Below, piece after piece: positions 18,378 to 29,144 of a DNA stretch of 64,000 nt. Both the position numbers and the translations under genes were made by a program. This DNA is from Mucilaginibacter ginsenosidivorax (GTDB lineage: Bacteria; Bacteroidota; Bacteroidia; Sphingobacteriales; Sphingobacteriaceae). The stretch covers positions 1,674,001 to 1,738,000 of the forward strand of contig NZ_CP042437.1 in the NCBI RefSeq assembly GCF_007971525.1. Direction: 5' to 3'. The stretch's first letter is position 1; every line of letters begins with the position of its first letter. Under the pieces are notes generated by a model. That model made no database searches. It saw only the letters and a program-made list of their open reading frames with translations, and was not told the DNA's origin.

Positions 18378-19718
18378 TTAGATCGCTGTCGGACTTGTTC
18401 CGGCAGCAGCTGGCATTGCTGTACGTCCTTTAATTCGTCCGGTTTTCATTAAACCATCATAATGGCGCATCAACAGGTGGCTTTCTATCTGTTGCAATGT
18501 ATCCAACACAACACCTACCAGGATAATTAACGATGTGCCGCCAAAAAATCTCGCGAAGATTGGAGATACACCAACTAAACTGGCAATTGCCGGTATAATT
18601 GCTATTATAGCAAGGAAAACAGATCCAGGCAAGGTAATTTTTGATATTACACCATCTATATAATCGGCAGTTGCTTTACCTGGTTTAACACCCGGAATAA
18701 ACCCGCCGTTCTTCTTCATATCATCAGCCATCTGGTTAGGGTTAACCGTAATAGCTGTGTAGAAGTAAGTAAACAGGATAATTAACACGCCAAACAGCGT
18801 ATTGTGCTGCCATGAATTATAATTTGATAACGCAATTAGTATACCATTTGAGGAAATGTTTGGCATAAACTGTTGTACAGTTTGCGGTATAAACATTAAT
18901 GCCTGCGCAAATATGATAGGCATTACACCTGCAGCATTTACCTTTAACGGTATATACTGGCGCACGCCGCCATATTGTTTATTACCTACTATACGCTTAG
19001 CATACTGCACCGCAATTTTACGGGTGCCCTGTACAATAAGGATAGTAAACATTACCACGCCAATTAAGCCTACAATTTCAACAATGAATGTAATTAAACC
19101 ACCTGTACCGCTGGTACGTGAGGTAAACTCTGTTAAAAATGCACCTGGTAATTGGGCTATAATACCAACCATGATGATAAGCGATATACCGTTACCAATA
19201 CCTTTGTCTGTAATTTTTTCTCCCAACCACATTACAAATAATGTACCTGCGGTTAAAACAAACATATTAAGCACAGTAAAGAATGGGTTACTGATCAGCA
19301 TAGCCTCTGGCGAGATCTGCGATTTTAAATAACCTATAGCCTGCAAAGCCGTAATACCTATGGTTAGGTAACGGGTCCACTGGTTAAGCTTATTACGGCC
19401 GCTTTCGCCCTCTTTTTGTAATTTGGTGAAATAAGGCACCGCGATACCCAATAATTGCACCACAATTGAAGCCGAAATATAAGGCATTACACCCAATGCA
19501 AAAATAGAGGCATGTGAAAACGAGCCTCCCGAAAACATATTCAGCAATCCTACTAATCCTTCTGCTTTTTGGTTAGCTACTGACGCAGGATTAACCCCCG
19601 GTAGTACCACAAAGGAACCTACACGATATATTACAAGAAATAAGAGTGTGTTTATAATACGCACTCTTAAATCTTCTATTTTCCAGATATTGGATAATGT
19701 GGTGAAAAATTTCTTCAT
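18378..19718 (-). CDS. secY: Preprotein translocase subunit SecY
   Basis: 446 residues, ten membrane segments; the channel of the Sec translocon. VRIINTLLFLVIYRVGSFVV near 19-38 is TM1 and GGSFSHASIFALGVMPYISA near 64-83 contains the plug and TM2 region. The cytosolic loop VQYAKRIVGNKQYGGVRQYI and MKKNGGFIPGVKPGKATADY are diagnostic. It sits 6 nt upstream of map and 7 nt downstream of rplO. Confidence 0.98.
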   Translation of the reverse strand: MKKFFTTLSNIWKIEDLRVRIINTLLFLVIYRVGSFVVLPGVNPASVANQKAEGLVGLLNMFSGGSFSHASIFALGVMPYISASIVVQLLGIAVPYFTKLQKEGESGRNKLNQWTRYLTIGITALQAIGYLKSQISPEAMLISNPFFTVLNMFVLTAGTLFVMWLGEKITDKGIGNGISLIIMVGIIAQLPGAFLTEFTSRTSGTGGLITFIVEIVGLIGVVMFTILIVQGTRKIAVQYAKRIVGNKQYGGVRQYIPLKVNAAGVMPIIFAQALMFIPQTVQQFMPNISSNGILIALSNYNSWQHNTLFGVLIILFTYFYTAITVNPNQMADDMKKNGGFIPGVKPGKATADYIDGVISKITLPGSVFLAIIAIIPAIASLVGVSPIFARFFGGTSLIILVGVVLDTLQQIESHLLMRHYDGLMKTGRIKGRTAMPAAAGTSPTAI

Positions 19719-19725
19719 CCTAAAA

Positions 19726-20172
19726 TTATAGCTTAACTATGGTACCACCAGCTGCTTCAATAGCTTTTTGAGCTGTAGCAGTAAATGCATGTGCCTTAAC
19801 TTCTAATTTGGCAGTTAATTCGCCACGGCCCAGGATTTTAACCAGGTCGTTACGCGATACCAAACCATGTAATTTCAAGGTATCAAAATCAACAACATCA
19901 AGTGTGTATTTTGTTACTAATTCTTGCAATACATCAAGGTTAACACCAGTATACTCTACGCGGTTAGGGTTTTTAAAACCAACCTTAGGCACACGGCGTT
20001 GTAAAGGCATCTGACCGCCTTCAAAACCTACCTTGCTGCTTGTACCTGAACGTGAACCGGCGCCTTTGTGGCCACGGGTTGACGTACCGCCACGGCCAGA
20101 ACCTGTACCACGGCCAATTCTTTTCCTATTTTTAGTAGAACCTTCTGCAGGTTTTAAATTACTTAAATTCAT
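19726..20172 (-). CDS. rplO: 50S ribosomal protein L15
   Basis: 148 residues. Central large-subunit assembly protein. MNLSNLKPAEGSTKNRKRIG and the Gly/Arg-rich loop GRGTGSGRGGTSTRGHKGAG are typical. Directly upstream of secY in the message. Confidence 0.98.
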   Translation of the reverse strand: MNLSNLKPAEGSTKNRKRIGRGTGSGRGGTSTRGHKGAGSRSGTSSKVGFEGGQMPLQRRVPKVGFKNPNRVEYTGVNLDVLQELVTKYTLDVVDFDTLKLHGLVSRNDLVKILGRGELTAKLEVKAHAFTATAQKAIEAAGGTIVKL

Positions 20173-20176
20173 GATA

Positions 20177-20356
20177 TTAAATATTTTCTACTGCTACCAG
20201 GTGGTTAACTTTTCTAACCATACCAATTATAGCTGCAGTTGCCTCAACTTCCACACTGTGGTTAATTTTACGCAAGCCTAATGCTTCTACGGTCCTTTTT
20301 TGGCGCTCACTTCTGTCGATCACGCTCTTAATCTGAGTTATTTTGATTTTGGCCAT
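20177..20356 (-). CDS. rpmD: 50S ribosomal protein L30
   Basis: 59 residues: MAKIKITQIKSVIDRSERQK, then RTVEALGLRKINHSVEV and a C-terminus ending VRKVNHLVAVENI. Standard L30 length and motif (TxxALGLRKxxxxVE). Placed 6 nt after rpsE and 4 nt before rplO. Confidence 0.95.
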   Translation of the reverse strand: MAKIKITQIKSVIDRSERQKRTVEALGLRKINHSVEVEATAAIIGMVRKVNHLVAVENI

Positions 20357-20362
20357 GACTGA

Positions 20363-20881
20363 TTATCCGTTAAATACTTTACCTAAACTAACGCCGCGTT
20401 GCTGAGCTACAGTATGGGCATCACGTAATTGTGATAACGCAGATACGGTTGCTTTAACCACGTTGTGCGGATTTGATGAACCTTTTGATTTTGCTAACAC
20501 GTTGTGGATACCTGCAGACTCTAACACTGCACGCATTGCACCACCCGCGATAACACCGGTACCGTTTGCTGCTGGTTTCAAGAAAACGAAACCGCCGCTG
20601 AATTTACCAATTTGCTCGTGAGGGATTGTGTTGTTAATAATAGGAACTTTAACTAAGTTCTTTTTAGCATCATCAATACCTTTTGCAATAGCTTCGGTAA
20701 CCTCTTTTGCTTTGCCTAATCCGTAACCTACAACACCGTTTTCGTCACCTACTACCACGATGGCAGAAAAGCTGAAAGTACGGCCACCTTTGGTTACTTT
20801 GGCAACACGCTGTATGCTTACCAAGCGGTCTTTTAATTCGATCTCGCTTGTTTTTACTCTTTTTATGTTGATTGTTGACAT
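20363..20881 (-). CDS. rpsE: 30S ribosomal protein S5
   Basis: 172 residues. Accuracy and helicase-site protein at the mRNA entrance. [20 protein letters not shown] and [20 protein letters not shown] are the double-stranded-RNA-binding-like N-domain; [20 protein letters not shown] lies in the C-domain. Confidence 0.98.
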   Translation of the reverse strand: MSTINIKRVKTSEIELKDRLVSIQRVAKVTKGGRTFSFSAIVVVGDENGVVGYGLGKAKEVTEAIAKGIDDAKKNLVKVPIINNTIPHEQIGKFSGGFVFLKPAANGTGVIAGGAMRAVLESAGIHNVLAKSKGSSNPHNVVKATVSALSQLRDAHTVAQQRGVSLGKVFNG

Positions 20882-20893
20882 TTCTCTGTTCGA

Positions 20894-21244
20894 TTAAAAG
20901 TTTAAACCACCTTCACGTGCACCTTCGGCCAGTGACTTAACACGACCATGGTACAAATAACCGTTCCTGTCGAAAACCACATCTTTAATACCTGCTGCGA
21001 TAGCTTTCTGCGCTACCAGTTTGCCTACGGCTACTGATTGATCAGATTTTGTGCCATCAGCGGTAAAATCTTTTGATAAAGATGATGCTGATACGATAGT
21101 TTTACCGGTTAAATCGTCAATGATCTGCGCGTAAATACCTTTATTGCTCCTGTATACTGACAGGCGAGGACGCTCTGTTGATCCTGAAAGGCGTTTTCTG
21201 ATACCTTTTTTAATCCTGTCTCTTCTTGATAATTTAGCTCCCAT
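20894..21244 (-). CDS. rplR: 50S ribosomal protein L18
   Basis: 116 residues. Binds 5S rRNA with L5. [20 protein letters not shown] near 8-27 and [20 protein letters not shown] near 90-110 are the family signatures. Confidence 0.98.
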   Translation of the reverse strand: MGAKLSRRDRIKKGIRKRLSGSTERPRLSVYRSNKGIYAQIIDDLTGKTIVSASSLSKDFTADGTKSDQSVAVGKLVAQKAIAAGIKDVVFDRNGYLYHGRVKSLAEGAREGGLNF

Positions 21245-21249
21245 GACGA

Positions 21250-21807
21250 TTATTTTTTAGATGCTGATTTACCTGCTTTTCTTCTCAATATCTCGCCTAC
21301 AAACTTAATACCTTTACCTTTGTAAGGCTCTGGAGTACGTAACGAACGTATTTTTGCAGCTACCTGGCCAATTAACTGTTTGTCAATTGATTCAAGTATG
21401 ATAGTTGGGTTTTTACCCTTATCAGCAGTGGTTGTAACTTTAATTTCTGTTGGCAATTCAAATACATAGTGGTGAGAGTAACCCAACACTAAATCTAATG
21501 TATTACCGGTATTGGTAGCACGGTAACCTACACCAACCAATTCCTGTTGTATTTTGTAACCTTCGGTTACGCCTACTACCATGTTGTTGATAAGCGCACG
21601 GTATAAACCATGTAATGCTTTGTGACGTTTTTGATCAGACGGGCGCTGAACCAGTAACTGACCATCTTCCTGTGCAATGGTGATATCGCTATCAACCGCT
21701 TGCTGCAATTGACCTTTAGGGCCTTTTACGGTAACAACATTATCTGCTGATACGGTAACAGTTACTCCTGCTGGCATTGCTATCGGTGCTTTTCCTACTC
21801 TTGACAT
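21250..21807 (-). CDS. rplF: 50S ribosomal protein L6
   Basis: 185 residues, two repeated domains, near the factor-binding site. [20 protein letters not shown] at the start and the conserved [20 protein letters not shown] near 157-176. Confidence 0.98.
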   Translation of the reverse strand: MSRVGKAPIAMPAGVTVTVSADNVVTVKGPKGQLQQAVDSDITIAQEDGQLLVQRPSDQKRHKALHGLYRALINNMVVGVTEGYKIQQELVGVGYRATNTGNTLDLVLGYSHHYVFELPTEIKVTTTADKGKNPTIILESIDKQLIGQVAAKIRSLRTPEPYKGKGIKFVGEILRRKAGKSASKK

Positions 21808-21823
21808 TGCTTAATTTCTCCTA

Positions 21824-22222
21824 TTAATAAACGTAGCATAAAACTTCGCCACCTACATTTTGCTGACGGGCTTCTTTATCAGACATTACGCCTTTAGAAG
21901 TTGACAGGATGGCGATACCTAAACCATTTAATACTCTTGGCATTTTTTCCATGCCTGCGTATTTCCTCAAACCTGGTTTACTGATGCGCGTAATGCTACG
22001 GATAGCAGAAATTTTAGTTATCGGGTGGTACTTTAAAGCAACTTTAATGCTGCCTTGCGGACCATTTTCTTCAAACTTGTAATTGGCAATGTAACCTTTG
22101 TCGAAAAGCACCTTAGTGATTTCCTTCTTCAGATTTGATGCAGGAATTTCAACAACCCTATGGTTGGCTTTAATAGCATTCCTTACTCTTGTAAGATAAT
22201 CTGCGATTGGATCTGTATTCAT
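21824..22222 (-). CDS. rpsH: 30S ribosomal protein S8
   Basis: 132 residues. Binds 16S helix 21; in E. coli it also represses the spc operon by binding near the rplE start, and whether that occurs here cannot be told. DPIADYLTRVRNAIKANHRV at the start and the C-terminal STSKGVMSDKEARQQNVGGE signature. Confidence 0.98.
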   Translation of the reverse strand: MNTDPIADYLTRVRNAIKANHRVVEIPASNLKKEITKVLFDKGYIANYKFEENGPQGSIKVALKYHPITKISAIRSITRISKPGLRKYAGMEKMPRVLNGLGIAILSTSKGVMSDKEARQQNVGGEVLCYVY

Positions 22223-22411
22223 TTTATTGGGTTATGATGGTGGTTTCCTTCCCGTAACATCCGGGACGACCTTCCATCGGTTAATTCATTTTGTATTTCG
22301 TATTTAGGATGTTCGATTTCGGATTTACCTTGTCAAACTCCCATTTCCGATTTAACACAAAATATCAAATTCCGAAATTGAAATTCCGAAATCCGATATT
22401 CTATTTTTTGC
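22223..22411. repeat. Inverted low-complexity repeat between rpsN and rpsH
   Basis: TTCGATTTCGGATTTACC near 22313-22330 pairs with AAATTCCGAAATTGAAATTC and CGAAATCCGATATTC near 22366-22402. On the mRNA strand GGATTTCGGAATTTC words follow the rpsN stop and AAATCCGAAATCG words come before rpsH. Confidence 0.65.
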
Positions 22412-22681
22412 TTACCAGCTTGCTTTCTTTACTCCCGGGATTTTGCCATCAAGGGCCATTTCACGGAATGTTACGCGTGAAATACCAAACTGACGCATAT
22501 AACCACGTGGGCGGCCGGTTAATTTACAACGGTTGTGTAATTTTACCGGAGATGATGCCTTAGGTAATTTATCTAAACCAACGTAATCGCCGGCTTCTTT
22601 AAGGGCTGCTCTTTTCTCTGCGTATTTAGCAACCAATTTAGCGCGCTTTACTTCACGAGCTTTTACACCTTCTTTAGCCAT
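22412..22681 (-). CDS. rpsN: 30S ribosomal protein S14, zinc-free form
   Basis: 89 residues starting [20 protein letters not shown]. The start at 22681 is chosen over an in-frame ATG at 22711 because the extra ten residues are not part of S14. [20 protein letters not shown] and [20 protein letters not shown] are standard. Only one Cys is present, so it lacks the CxxC zinc ribbon. Its start overlaps the rplE stop by 8 nt. Confidence 0.96.
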   Translation of the reverse strand: MAKEGVKAREVKRAKLVAKYAEKRAALKEAGDYVGLDKLPKASSPVKLHNRCKLTGRPRGYMRQFGISRVTFREMALDGKIPGVKKASW

Positions 22682-23237
22682 TGCTATTTTGATTTTTAAA
22701 TGGTAATCCAAATTGTTTCAACAACTCCAATGCTTCAACATCGTTTGTTGCGGAGGTTACAAAGGTAATATCCATACCTTGGATTTTATTGATTTTGTCA
22801 ATATTTATCTCAGGGAATATAATTTGCTCTGTAATACCTAAAGTATAGTTACCTCTGCCGTCAAAACCTTTGTCGTTGATGCCTTTAAAGTCACGGATAC
22901 GTGGCAGGGCAACAGCGATTAAACGATCTAAAAACTCATACATTGTGTTGTCACGCAAGGTAACACGTACGCCAACCGGCATATTTTTACGCAATTTAAA
23001 GTTCGAGATATCTTTTTTAGATTTTGAAGATACTGCCTGCTGGCCAGTGATGGTTGTTAACTCGGTGATGGTGTTCTCGATAAGTTTTTTATCGGTAGTA
23101 GCACCGCCAACACCCTGGTTAATGGCAATTTTCTCCAGTTTAGGAACCTGCATTACGCTTTTGTACTGAAATTTATCTTTCAGCGCGGTGCGAATTTCGT
23201 CCTTGTATTTTGTTTTTAATCTTGGTACGTAAGTCAT
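22674..23237 (-). CDS. rplE: 50S ribosomal protein L5
   Basis: 187 residues. 5S rRNA and central-protuberance protein. [20 protein letters not shown] near 30-49 and [20 protein letters not shown] near 129-148 are typical. Shares one base with rplX and overlaps rpsN by 8 nt, suggesting tight translational coupling. Confidence 0.98.
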   Translation of the reverse strand: MTYVPRLKTKYKDEIRTALKDKFQYKSVMQVPKLEKIAINQGVGGATTDKKLIENTITELTTITGQQAVSSKSKKDISNFKLRKNMPVGVRVTLRDNTMYEFLDRLIAVALPRIRDFKGINDKGFDGRGNYTLGITEQIIFPEINIDKINKIQGMDITFVTSATNDVEALELLKQFGLPFKNQNSNG

Positions 23238-23581
23238 TACTTAATTTCCTCCCCTGATTTTTTTGCTACCCTTACTAATTTGCCGGCATCGTTCAATTTA
23301 CGGCCAACACGGGTTGTATTACCTGATTTAGGGTCAACCAGCGCAAGGTTTGAAATATGTATAGCAGCCTCTTGTTTAACAATTCCGCCGTTAGGGTTAG
23401 CAGCATTAGGTTTGGTATGTTTTGATACCATATTGGCACCTTCAACAACAGCCCTGTTTTTTGCTATTATCACCTCAACTACTTTACCTTGCGATCCTTT
23501 TGAATCGCCGGCTATAACTTTTACCAGGTCGCCTTTGCGAATTTTCAGTTTGCCTGGTGTTGCAACTTTTTTCTTTTCCAT
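23237..23581 (-). CDS. rplX: 50S ribosomal protein L24
   Basis: 114 residues. Assembly initiator at the tunnel exit. KOW motif at [20 protein letters not shown] near 13-32, then [20 protein letters not shown]. Directly after rplN. Confidence 0.98.
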   Translation of the reverse strand: MEKKKVATPGKLKIRKGDLVKVIAGDSKGSQGKVVEVIIAKNRAVVEGANMVSKHTKPNAANPNGGIVKQEAAIHISNLALVDPKSGNTTRVGRKLNDAGKLVRVAKKSGEEIK

Positions 23582-23583
23582 GA

Positions 23584-23952
23584 TTACAATACCTCCGGTG
23601 CTAATGATACAATTTTCATAAATTGTTTCTCACGCAGTTCTCTTGCAACAGGGCCAAAGATACGTGTGCCTCTTGGCTCATCCTGGTTATTTAACAAAAC
23701 AGCTGCGTTATCGTCGAAACGGATGTATGAACCATCTTTTCTGCGGATCTCTTTTTTGGTGCGTACTACTACGGCTTTTGATACAGTACCTTTTTTTACG
23801 TTACCTGATGGTAAAGCGCTTTTTACGGTTACTACTATCTTATCGCCTATAGATGCATACCTTTTGCCGGTACCACCTAACACGCGGATCACTAAAACTT
23901 CTTTAGCGCCACTGTTATCGGCTACGTTTAATCTTGATTCCTGTTGTACCAT
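23584..23952 (-). CDS. rplN: 50S ribosomal protein L14
   Basis: 122 residues, the most conserved length. [20 protein letters not shown] at the start and [20 protein letters not shown] near 95-114. Forms inter-subunit bridge B8 in characterised ribosomes. Confidence 0.98.
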   Translation of the reverse strand: MVQQESRLNVADNSGAKEVLVIRVLGGTGKRYASIGDKIVVTVKSALPSGNVKKGTVSKAVVVRTKKEIRRKDGSYIRFDDNAAVLLNNQDEPRGTRIFGPVARELREKQFMKIVSLAPEVL

Positions 23953-23953
23953 C

Positions 23954-24208
23954 TTATTTAGCCCTTTCTAAAATTTGAACTAATCTCCAGTTTTTGCTCT
24001 TGCTCAGCGGGCGGGTTTCCATAATCAATACGGTATCGCCAATGCCACAAGTGTTGGTCTCATCATGAGCCATAAATTTTGTGGTTTTTTTCACGAATTT
24101 ACCGTAGATAGGGTGTTTCACTTTACGCTCAACAGCCACTACAATAGATTTTTCCATCTTATTGCTAACCACCAGGCCGGTACGTGTTTTTCTTAAATTT
24201 CTTTCCAT
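23954..24208 (-). CDS. rpsQ: 30S ribosomal protein S17
   Basis: 84 residues, OB fold. [20 protein letters not shown] then [20 protein letters not shown], and [20 protein letters not shown] are diagnostic. One nucleotide separates it from rplN. Confidence 0.98.
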   Translation of the reverse strand: MERNLRKTRTGLVVSNKMEKSIVVAVERKVKHPIYGKFVKKTTKFMAHDETNTCGIGDTVLIMETRPLSKSKNWRLVQILERAK

Positions 24209-24228
24209 TTTTCTGAATGCTTAAAAAA

Positions 24229-24438
24229 TTAATTCTTTTCAGAAGCCGACGCCGCTTTGCGTTTTGTTAATTCAGTATTTAACTGAGCAATTCCCTTGCG
24301 TACCTTTGTTATACGGGATGGATTCTCGATAGCCGATACCGCGTGAGCAAATTTCAATTTGGTAAGGGTTGACCTTTCCTCGCCGATTTTTGCTACCAGT
24401 TCTTCTGTAGATAGTCCCAAAATTTCTGAGTTCTTCAT
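24229..24438 (-). CDS. rpmC: 50S ribosomal protein L29
   Basis: 69 residues, helical hairpin at the tunnel exit. MKNSEILGLSTEELVAKIGE at the start and a middle with KLKFAHAVSAIENPSRITKV. The order is rplP-rpmC-rpsQ as usual. Confidence 0.97.
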   Translation of the reverse strand: MKNSEILGLSTEELVAKIGEERSTLTKLKFAHAVSAIENPSRITKVRKGIAQLNTELTKRKAASASEKN

Positions 24439-24563
24439 CTTCTTGTGTTATTTGTTGTAATAGTAGAAAGTTTCAACGTTGTATTGTTTTGGTTTGATGG
24501 TTGAAAGTTCGGCATCTAACTTTACAACTTGTGAAAACTTTACAACTTTTCAACTCTTCCAAT
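24439..24563. repeat. Inverted low-complexity repeat between rplP and rpmC
   Basis: GTTTCAACGTTG and GGTTGAAAGTTCG words near 24470-24511 face AACTTTACAACTTGTGAAAA and CTTTACAACTTTTCAACTC near 24519-24557. On the mRNA strand GTTGAAAAGTTGTAAAGTT comes first after the rplP stop. Confidence 0.6.
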
Positions 24564-24986
24564 TTATGCTTCTACGTAATCCCTACGTACAATAAATCTT
24601 GTTTGTACCGGAAGTTTTTGTGCTGCAAGGCGCAAAGCCTCTTTAGCAACTTCCATAGGCACACCTTCGGCCTCAAAAATGATCCTTCCGGGGCGTACTA
24701 CCGCTACCCAGTACTCAGGAGCACCTTTACCTTTACCCATACGTACCTCTGCTGGTTTCTTGGTTACAGGCTTGTCAGGGAAAATCCTGATCCACACCTG
24801 GCCTTCACGTTTCATAAAACGTGTTACAGCAATACGTGCAGCCTCGATCTGGCGGCTGGTAATCCATGCCGCTTCGAGTGATTTTACACCGAAAGATCCG
24901 AATGAAAGTTCAGCACCACGAGTGGCTAAACCTTTCATCCTGCCTTTTTGCATCTTTCTGAACTTCGTTCTTTTTGGCTGTAGCAT
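24564..24986 (-). CDS. rplP: 50S ribosomal protein L16
   Basis: 140 residues. Near the A-site tRNA and needed late in assembly. [20 protein letters not shown] at the start; [20 protein letters not shown] and [18 protein letters not shown] are the family signatures. Confidence 0.98.
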   Translation of the reverse strand: MLQPKRTKFRKMQKGRMKGLATRGAELSFGSFGVKSLEAAWITSRQIEAARIAVTRFMKREGQVWIRIFPDKPVTKKPAEVRMGKGKGAPEYWVAVVRPGRIIFEAEGVPMEVAKEALRLAAQKLPVQTRFIVRRDYVEA

Positions 24987-25144
24987 TTTCTTAAGTATTG
25001 AGATTTGAGATTTGAGATTTGAGATCGCTGATCTGTATATCCTTTTTATCTTCTATCTTGTTATTTTTTGCTTTATCGCAGTTTTGGTAAGAGAAGAGGA
25101 TACTGTCTCATATCTCACATCTCATATCTATTATCTGTTATTAA
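24987..25144. repeat. Inverted low-complexity repeat between rpsC and rplP
   Basis: TTGAGATTTGAGATTTGAGA at 24999-25024 is complementary to CTCATATCTCACATCTCATA at 25107-25130, which leads into the rpsC stop. On the mRNA strand TATGAGATGTGAGATATGAG follows the stop and TCTCAAATCTCAAATCTC precedes rplP. The words are almost the same as in the sdh operon repeats 19 kb away. Confidence 0.75.
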
Positions 25145-26056
25145 TTATCTCTTTCCTGGGCCACCTGGACGGTTACCGCCACCTTGACCACCTGGACGGC
25201 TGCCACCTTGACCACCCGGACGGCTGTTACCGCCACCACGAGGACCACCTTGACCACCTGCTCCAGGACCGCCTCTGCGATCGCCACCTGGTTTCCTGTC
25301 ATTTCTGCGTTCGCCACCACGTTCGCCACCGCGAGCGTTATCACGACCACCGAATGCCGGGGCACCATCTGGCCTGCCACCTTTACCGCTTGCGCTGCTT
25401 GCACCACCAATGTTTGGCGATAAATCGCGTTTGCCGTAAACTTCGCCTTTACAGATCCATACTTTAACACCTATTTTACCATAAGTAGTTAATGCTTCTG
25501 CCAATGCGTAGTCAATATCAGCACGGAAAGTGTGCAAAGGAATTCTTCCTTCTTTATATTGTTCGCTACGTGCCATCTCAGCGCCACCTAAACGGCCTGA
25601 TGTCATGATCTTAATACCTTCGGCACCCATTCTCATGGTTGAAGCGATAGTAGTTTTCATGGCACGACGGAAAGAGATACGCGCTTCTAATTGTTTTGCA
25701 ATGCCTTCTGCCACTAATTGTGCATCAAGCTCGGGGCGTTTGATTTCGAAGATGTTGATCTGAACTTCCTTTTTCGTAAGTTTTTTCAACTCTTCTTTAA
25801 TCTTATCAACTTCGGCACCGCCTTTACCAATCACAATACCCGGACGGGCAGTGTGGATAGTTACAGTGATGCGTTTTAATGTGCGTTCGATAACCACTTT
25901 TGATACACCACCTTTAGCGATACGTGCTGAAAGGTATTTGCGGATTTTTTCGTCTTCAACTAATTTGTCGGCATAATGATTGCCACCGAACCAATTAGAA
26001 TCCCAACCTCTGATGATTCCTAATCTGTTACCTATTGGATGTGCTTTCTGTCCCAT
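25145..26056 (-). CDS. rpsC: 30S ribosomal protein S3 with long Gly/Arg-rich tail
   Basis: 303 residues against about 233 in E. coli. The core is standard: [20 protein letters not shown], the KH loop [20 protein letters not shown] near 78-97, and the C-domain [20 protein letters not shown], ending at [12 protein letters not shown] near 212. The last 91 residues are almost only G, R, P, Q, D and N ([40 protein letters not shown]), like an RGG-type RNA-binding tail. S3 sits at the mRNA entry channel, so a basic disordered tail could touch mRNA; this is inference. Confidence 0.97.
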   Translation of the reverse strand: MGQKAHPIGNRLGIIRGWDSNWFGGNHYADKLVEDEKIRKYLSARIAKGGVSKVVIERTLKRITVTIHTARPGIVIGKGGAEVDKIKEELKKLTKKEVQINIFEIKRPELDAQLVAEGIAKQLEARISFRRAMKTTIASTMRMGAEGIKIMTSGRLGGAEMARSEQYKEGRIPLHTFRADIDYALAEALTTYGKIGVKVWICKGEVYGKRDLSPNIGGASSASGKGGRPDGAPAFGGRDNARGGERGGERRNDRKPGGDRRGGPGAGGQGGPRGGGNSRPGGQGGSRPGGQGGGNRPGGPGKR

Positions 26057-26062
26057 TTCAAA

Positions 26063-26491
26063 TTAATTGTTTTCGTTTTTACTATCCACAACCAGTGTTA
26101 CATGGTTTGAGCGTTTACGGATACGGTATCCCCTTCCTTGCGGAGCAGGGCGTAACCTTTTTAGCTGACGACCACCGCCTACTGAGATTTCTTTAATAAA
26201 CAAGCCATGATCTTCGGCTTTTTTACCTTCGTTTTTTGCTTCCCAGTTAGTAATTGCCGATACTAATAATTTCTCTACACGAATGGCAGCTTCTTTATTA
26301 GTAAACTTTAAGATACTTAAAGCTGAAAATACATTTTTACCACGAACCAGGTCAACTACCAAACGCATCTTGCGTGGTGAAGTTGGGCAGTCCTGTAATT
26401 TGGCAACAGATGCACCACCGGTTACGGCTTTTGCAGCTTCTTTTTGTTGCCTGATTAGTACAGACTTTTTAATTTTTGTTGTTGCTTCCAT
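26063..26491 (-). CDS. rplV: 50S ribosomal protein L22
   Basis: 142 residues. Its beta-hairpin lines the nascent-chain tunnel. The core begins [20 protein letters not shown] near 29-48 and ends [20 protein letters not shown]. An extra N-terminal stretch of about 28 residues (Lys/Ala-rich) precedes the core. Confidence 0.97.
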   Translation of the reverse strand: MEATTKIKKSVLIRQQKEAAKAVTGGASVAKLQDCPTSPRKMRLVVDLVRGKNVFSALSILKFTNKEAAIRVEKLLVSAITNWEAKNEGKKAEDHGLFIKEISVGGGRQLKRLRPAPQGRGYRIRKRSNHVTLVVDSKNENN

Positions 26492-26497
26492 TGCCTG

Positions 26498-26764
26498 TTA
26501 TTTTTTCTTCTCTGCGTGACCGCGGAATGTACGGGTTGGAGCAAATTCTCCCAACTTGTGACCAACCATGTTTTCTGTTACATACACCGGGATAAACTTG
26601 TTACCATTGTGTACTGCGAATGTGTGACCAACGAAATCAGGAGAGATCATGGAACGACGTGACCATGTTTTTACAACTGATTTTTTGCTTGATTCATTCA
26701 AGGTCAGAACTTTTCTTTCCAGGTTATGATCAATATAAGGTCCTTTTTTAATTGAACGTGCCAT
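26498..26764 (-). CDS. rpsS: 30S ribosomal protein S19
   Basis: 88 residues. Head protein. [20 protein letters not shown], the central [20 protein letters not shown], and [20 protein letters not shown]. Its start shares one base with the rplB stop. Confidence 0.98.
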   Translation of the reverse strand: MARSIKKGPYIDHNLERKVLTLNESSKKSVVKTWSRRSMISPDFVGHTFAVHNGNKFIPVYVTENMVGHKLGEFAPTRTFRGHAEKKK

Positions 26765-27591
26765 TATTTTTTCCTTCTTTCAATGATATAACGATCCGAC
26801 CCTTTTTTCTTATCACGAGTTTTGTAGCCTTTAGCTAACAAACCTTTACGTGAGCGTGGATGACCACCTGAGGCTCTACCCTCACCACCACCCATAGGGT
26901 GATCTACCGGGTTCATGGCAACACCACGAACACGCGGCCTGCGGCCTAACCAACGTTTGCGGCCTGCTTTACCTAACACCGCGTTTGCTCTTTCGCCATT
27001 TGAAACGGTACCAATAGTTGCCAAACAGGTTGACAATATCATACGGGTTTCGCCTGAAGGCAATTTGATGATGGCATATTTACCATCGCGCGCCGAAAGC
27101 TGGGCATAAGTACCGGCACTGCGGGCAATAACACCACCCTGGCCTGGGTTTAACTCAATGTTGTGGATGATAGAACCTAACGGGATGTTCTTCAAAGGCA
27201 TGGTATTACCAACCTCTGGAGTAGCTGTCTCGCCGGCTACAACTACCGTTCCAACTGTTAAGCCTTCCGGAGCTATCATATATCGTTTTTCACCATCAGC
27301 AAAATGTAACAGTGCTATACGTGCCGAACGGTTAGGATCGTACTCGATAGTTGCAACCTTTGCAGGGATATCAAATTTATTACGTTTGAAGTCAACTAAC
27401 CTGTATGCTTGTTTATGACCACCACCTAAGTAGCGCATAGTCATTTTACCGGTGTTGTTACGTCCGCCCGATCTAGTGTTTGATGATACAACCAACGACT
27501 TTTCAGGAACGTTTGTTGTAATATCTGAGTTAGATACGTCAACTCTGAAACGGGTACCCGGGGTAACCGGTTTAAATCTCTTTACTGCCAT
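26764..27591 (-). CDS. rplB: 50S ribosomal protein L2
   Basis: 275 residues. Needed for subunit joining and peptidyl transfer. [20 protein letters not shown] near 44-63 and the conserved C-terminal [20 protein letters not shown] near 222-241, with the universally important His in DHP. Confidence 0.98.
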   Translation of the reverse strand: MAVKRFKPVTPGTRFRVDVSNSDITTNVPEKSLVVSSNTRSGGRNNTGKMTMRYLGGGHKQAYRLVDFKRNKFDIPAKVATIEYDPNRSARIALLHFADGEKRYMIAPEGLTVGTVVVAGETATPEVGNTMPLKNIPLGSIIHNIELNPGQGGVIARSAGTYAQLSARDGKYAIIKLPSGETRMILSTCLATIGTVSNGERANAVLGKAGRKRWLGRRPRVRGVAMNPVDHPMGGGEGRASGGHPRSRKGLLAKGYKTRDKKKGSDRYIIERRKK

Positions 27592-27599
27592 CTCTATAA

Positions 27600-27890
27600 T
27601 TATATATTGCTGTAAAAATCAATTGTTTGACCGTCATTCAAAGTAATGATCGCTTTTTTATACGTAGCAGCACGGCCAGATACGGCGCCTGCCTTAGTAT
27701 TGCGAGTTTTAAGTTTGCCGACGTATTTCATAGTGTTTACCGCTTTAACGTTAACACCGTACATTGCCTCAATGGCGCCTTTAATCTGAATTTTGTTTGC
27801 TCTGTGATCAACTTTGAAAGCATAACGGTTAAGTTTCTCGGTTAATTGAGTTACTTTTTCAGTAAGTAGGGGTTTCTTTAAAATTTCCAT
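27600..27890 (-). CDS. rplW: 50S ribosomal protein L23
   Basis: 96 residues. Docking site for trigger factor and SRP at the tunnel exit. [20 protein letters not shown] at the start and [20 protein letters not shown] near 33-52. Confidence 0.97.
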   Translation of the reverse strand: MEILKKPLLTEKVTQLTEKLNRYAFKVDHRANKIQIKGAIEAMYGVNVKAVNTMKYVGKLKTRNTKAGAVSGRAATYKKAIITLNDGQTIDFYSNI

Positions 27891-27892
27891 AA

Positions 27893-28525
27893 TTACTTAG
27901 CTAATGCTTCCTCCAAAGTTTTAACAGCGCCTGTAGTTAATAACAGTTTACCAGCGTTTAACACATCATAAGTGTTTAGCTGCTCAACCGAAATTACTTT
28001 CGTTTTCTTCAGGTTTCTGCTTGATAAATACACATTGTTATTTTCGGCACCTGCTACTACTAATAATGTTTTGTCATTAGTAACATTCAGGTCGGCCTCC
28101 ATTTTAATGTAGTTTTTAGTTTTGATGCTATCAAAATTAAAATCTTCCAATACTAAAATGTTGTTATCCTTTGCTTTGTATGATAAAGCCGATTTACGGG
28201 CCAGTGATTTTAACTTCTTGTTTAATTTGAAGCTGTAATCGCGGGGCTGCGGACCGAAAACGCGACCACCACCATTAAATAATGGAGATTTTACGCTACC
28301 TGCACGGGCACCACCTGTACCTTTTTGTTTATATAATTTGCGGGTTGAACCTGCAATCTCGTTACGCTGTTTTGCTTTGTGTGTACCCTGACGTTGGTTA
28401 GCTAAAAACTGCTTAACATCAAGATAGATCGCGTGATCGTTTGGCTCAATACCGAATACCGACTCAGGAAGCTGCACCTTGGCACCTGTTTCTTTACCTG
28501 ATACGTTTAATACGTTTACTTCCAT
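27893..28525 (-). CDS. rplD: 50S ribosomal protein L4
   Basis: 210 residues. Tunnel protein; in E. coli it also represses the S10 operon. The extended loop [20 protein letters not shown] near 63-82 followed by [20 protein letters not shown] is diagnostic. Confidence 0.98.
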   Translation of the reverse strand: MEVNVLNVSGKETGAKVQLPESVFGIEPNDHAIYLDVKQFLANQRQGTHKAKQRNEIAGSTRKLYKQKGTGGARAGSVKSPLFNGGGRVFGPQPRDYSFKLNKKLKSLARKSALSYKAKDNNILVLEDFNFDSIKTKNYIKMEADLNVTNDKTLLVVAGAENNNVYLSSRNLKKTKVISVEQLNTYDVLNAGKLLLTTGAVKTLEEALAK

Positions 28526-28526
28526 C

Positions 28527-29144
28527 TTATTTATCCACTATTACGAATGAACCCTTAGCTCCGGGGATGGAACCTTTAACAACCAACAGGTTTTGCTCAG
28601 CGTAAACCTTAATCACTTGTAAGTTCTGTGCTTTAACACGAACGTTACCGGTTTGACCTGCCATGCGCATGCCTTTAAATACACGCGACGGCCATGATGA
28701 CGCACCCAAAGATCCTGGCGCACGTAAACGATTATGCTGACCGTGAGTTTGCATACCCACACCACCAAAACCGTGACGTTTTACCACACCCTGAAATCCT
28801 TTACCTTTTGAAGTACCAACTACATCAACAAAATCTCCCGCAGCAAAAATATCAACAGTGATAGTATCACCTAATGATTTTTCGTCCTCGAAAGTTTTGA
28901 ATTCAACAAGCTTACGCTTTGGAGTTGTACCGGCTTTTTGGAAGTGTCCTTTTAACGGACCAGAAGTGTTTTTTTCCTTTTTGTCGCCATATGCCAGCTG
29001 TACAGCAGCATATCCGTCTGTATCAACAGACTTAACTTGTGTTACCACGCAAGGGCCAGCTTCGATTACGGTGCAAGGAATATTCTTCCCTGTTTCGTCG
29101 AAAATGCTGGTCATTCCTACTTTTTTACCAATAATTCCTGACAT
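28527..29144 (-). CDS. rplC: 50S ribosomal protein L3
   Basis: 205 residues. Early assembly protein near the peptidyl transferase centre. [20 protein letters not shown] at the start, and [20 protein letters not shown] then [20 protein letters not shown] in the central extension. It is the first gene of this transcript: a strong promoter lies upstream and no rpsJ precedes it. Confidence 0.98.
   Translation of the reverse strand: MSGIIGKKVGMTSIFDETGKNIPCTVIEAGPCVVTQVKSVDTDGYAAVQLAYGDKKEKNTSGPLKGHFQKAGTTPKRKLVEFKTFEDEKSLGDTITVDIFAAGDFVDVVGTSKGKGFQGVVKRHGFGGVGMQTHGQHNRLRAPGSLGASSWPSRVFKGMRMAGQTGNVRVKAQNLQVIKVYAEQNLLVVKGSIPGAKGSFVIVDK

Noticed and set aside
25012..25467. 151-residue His/Asp-rich ORF opposite the S3 tail
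   Set aside because: It is the antisense of the Gly/Arg-rich repeat tail; composition is a by-product.
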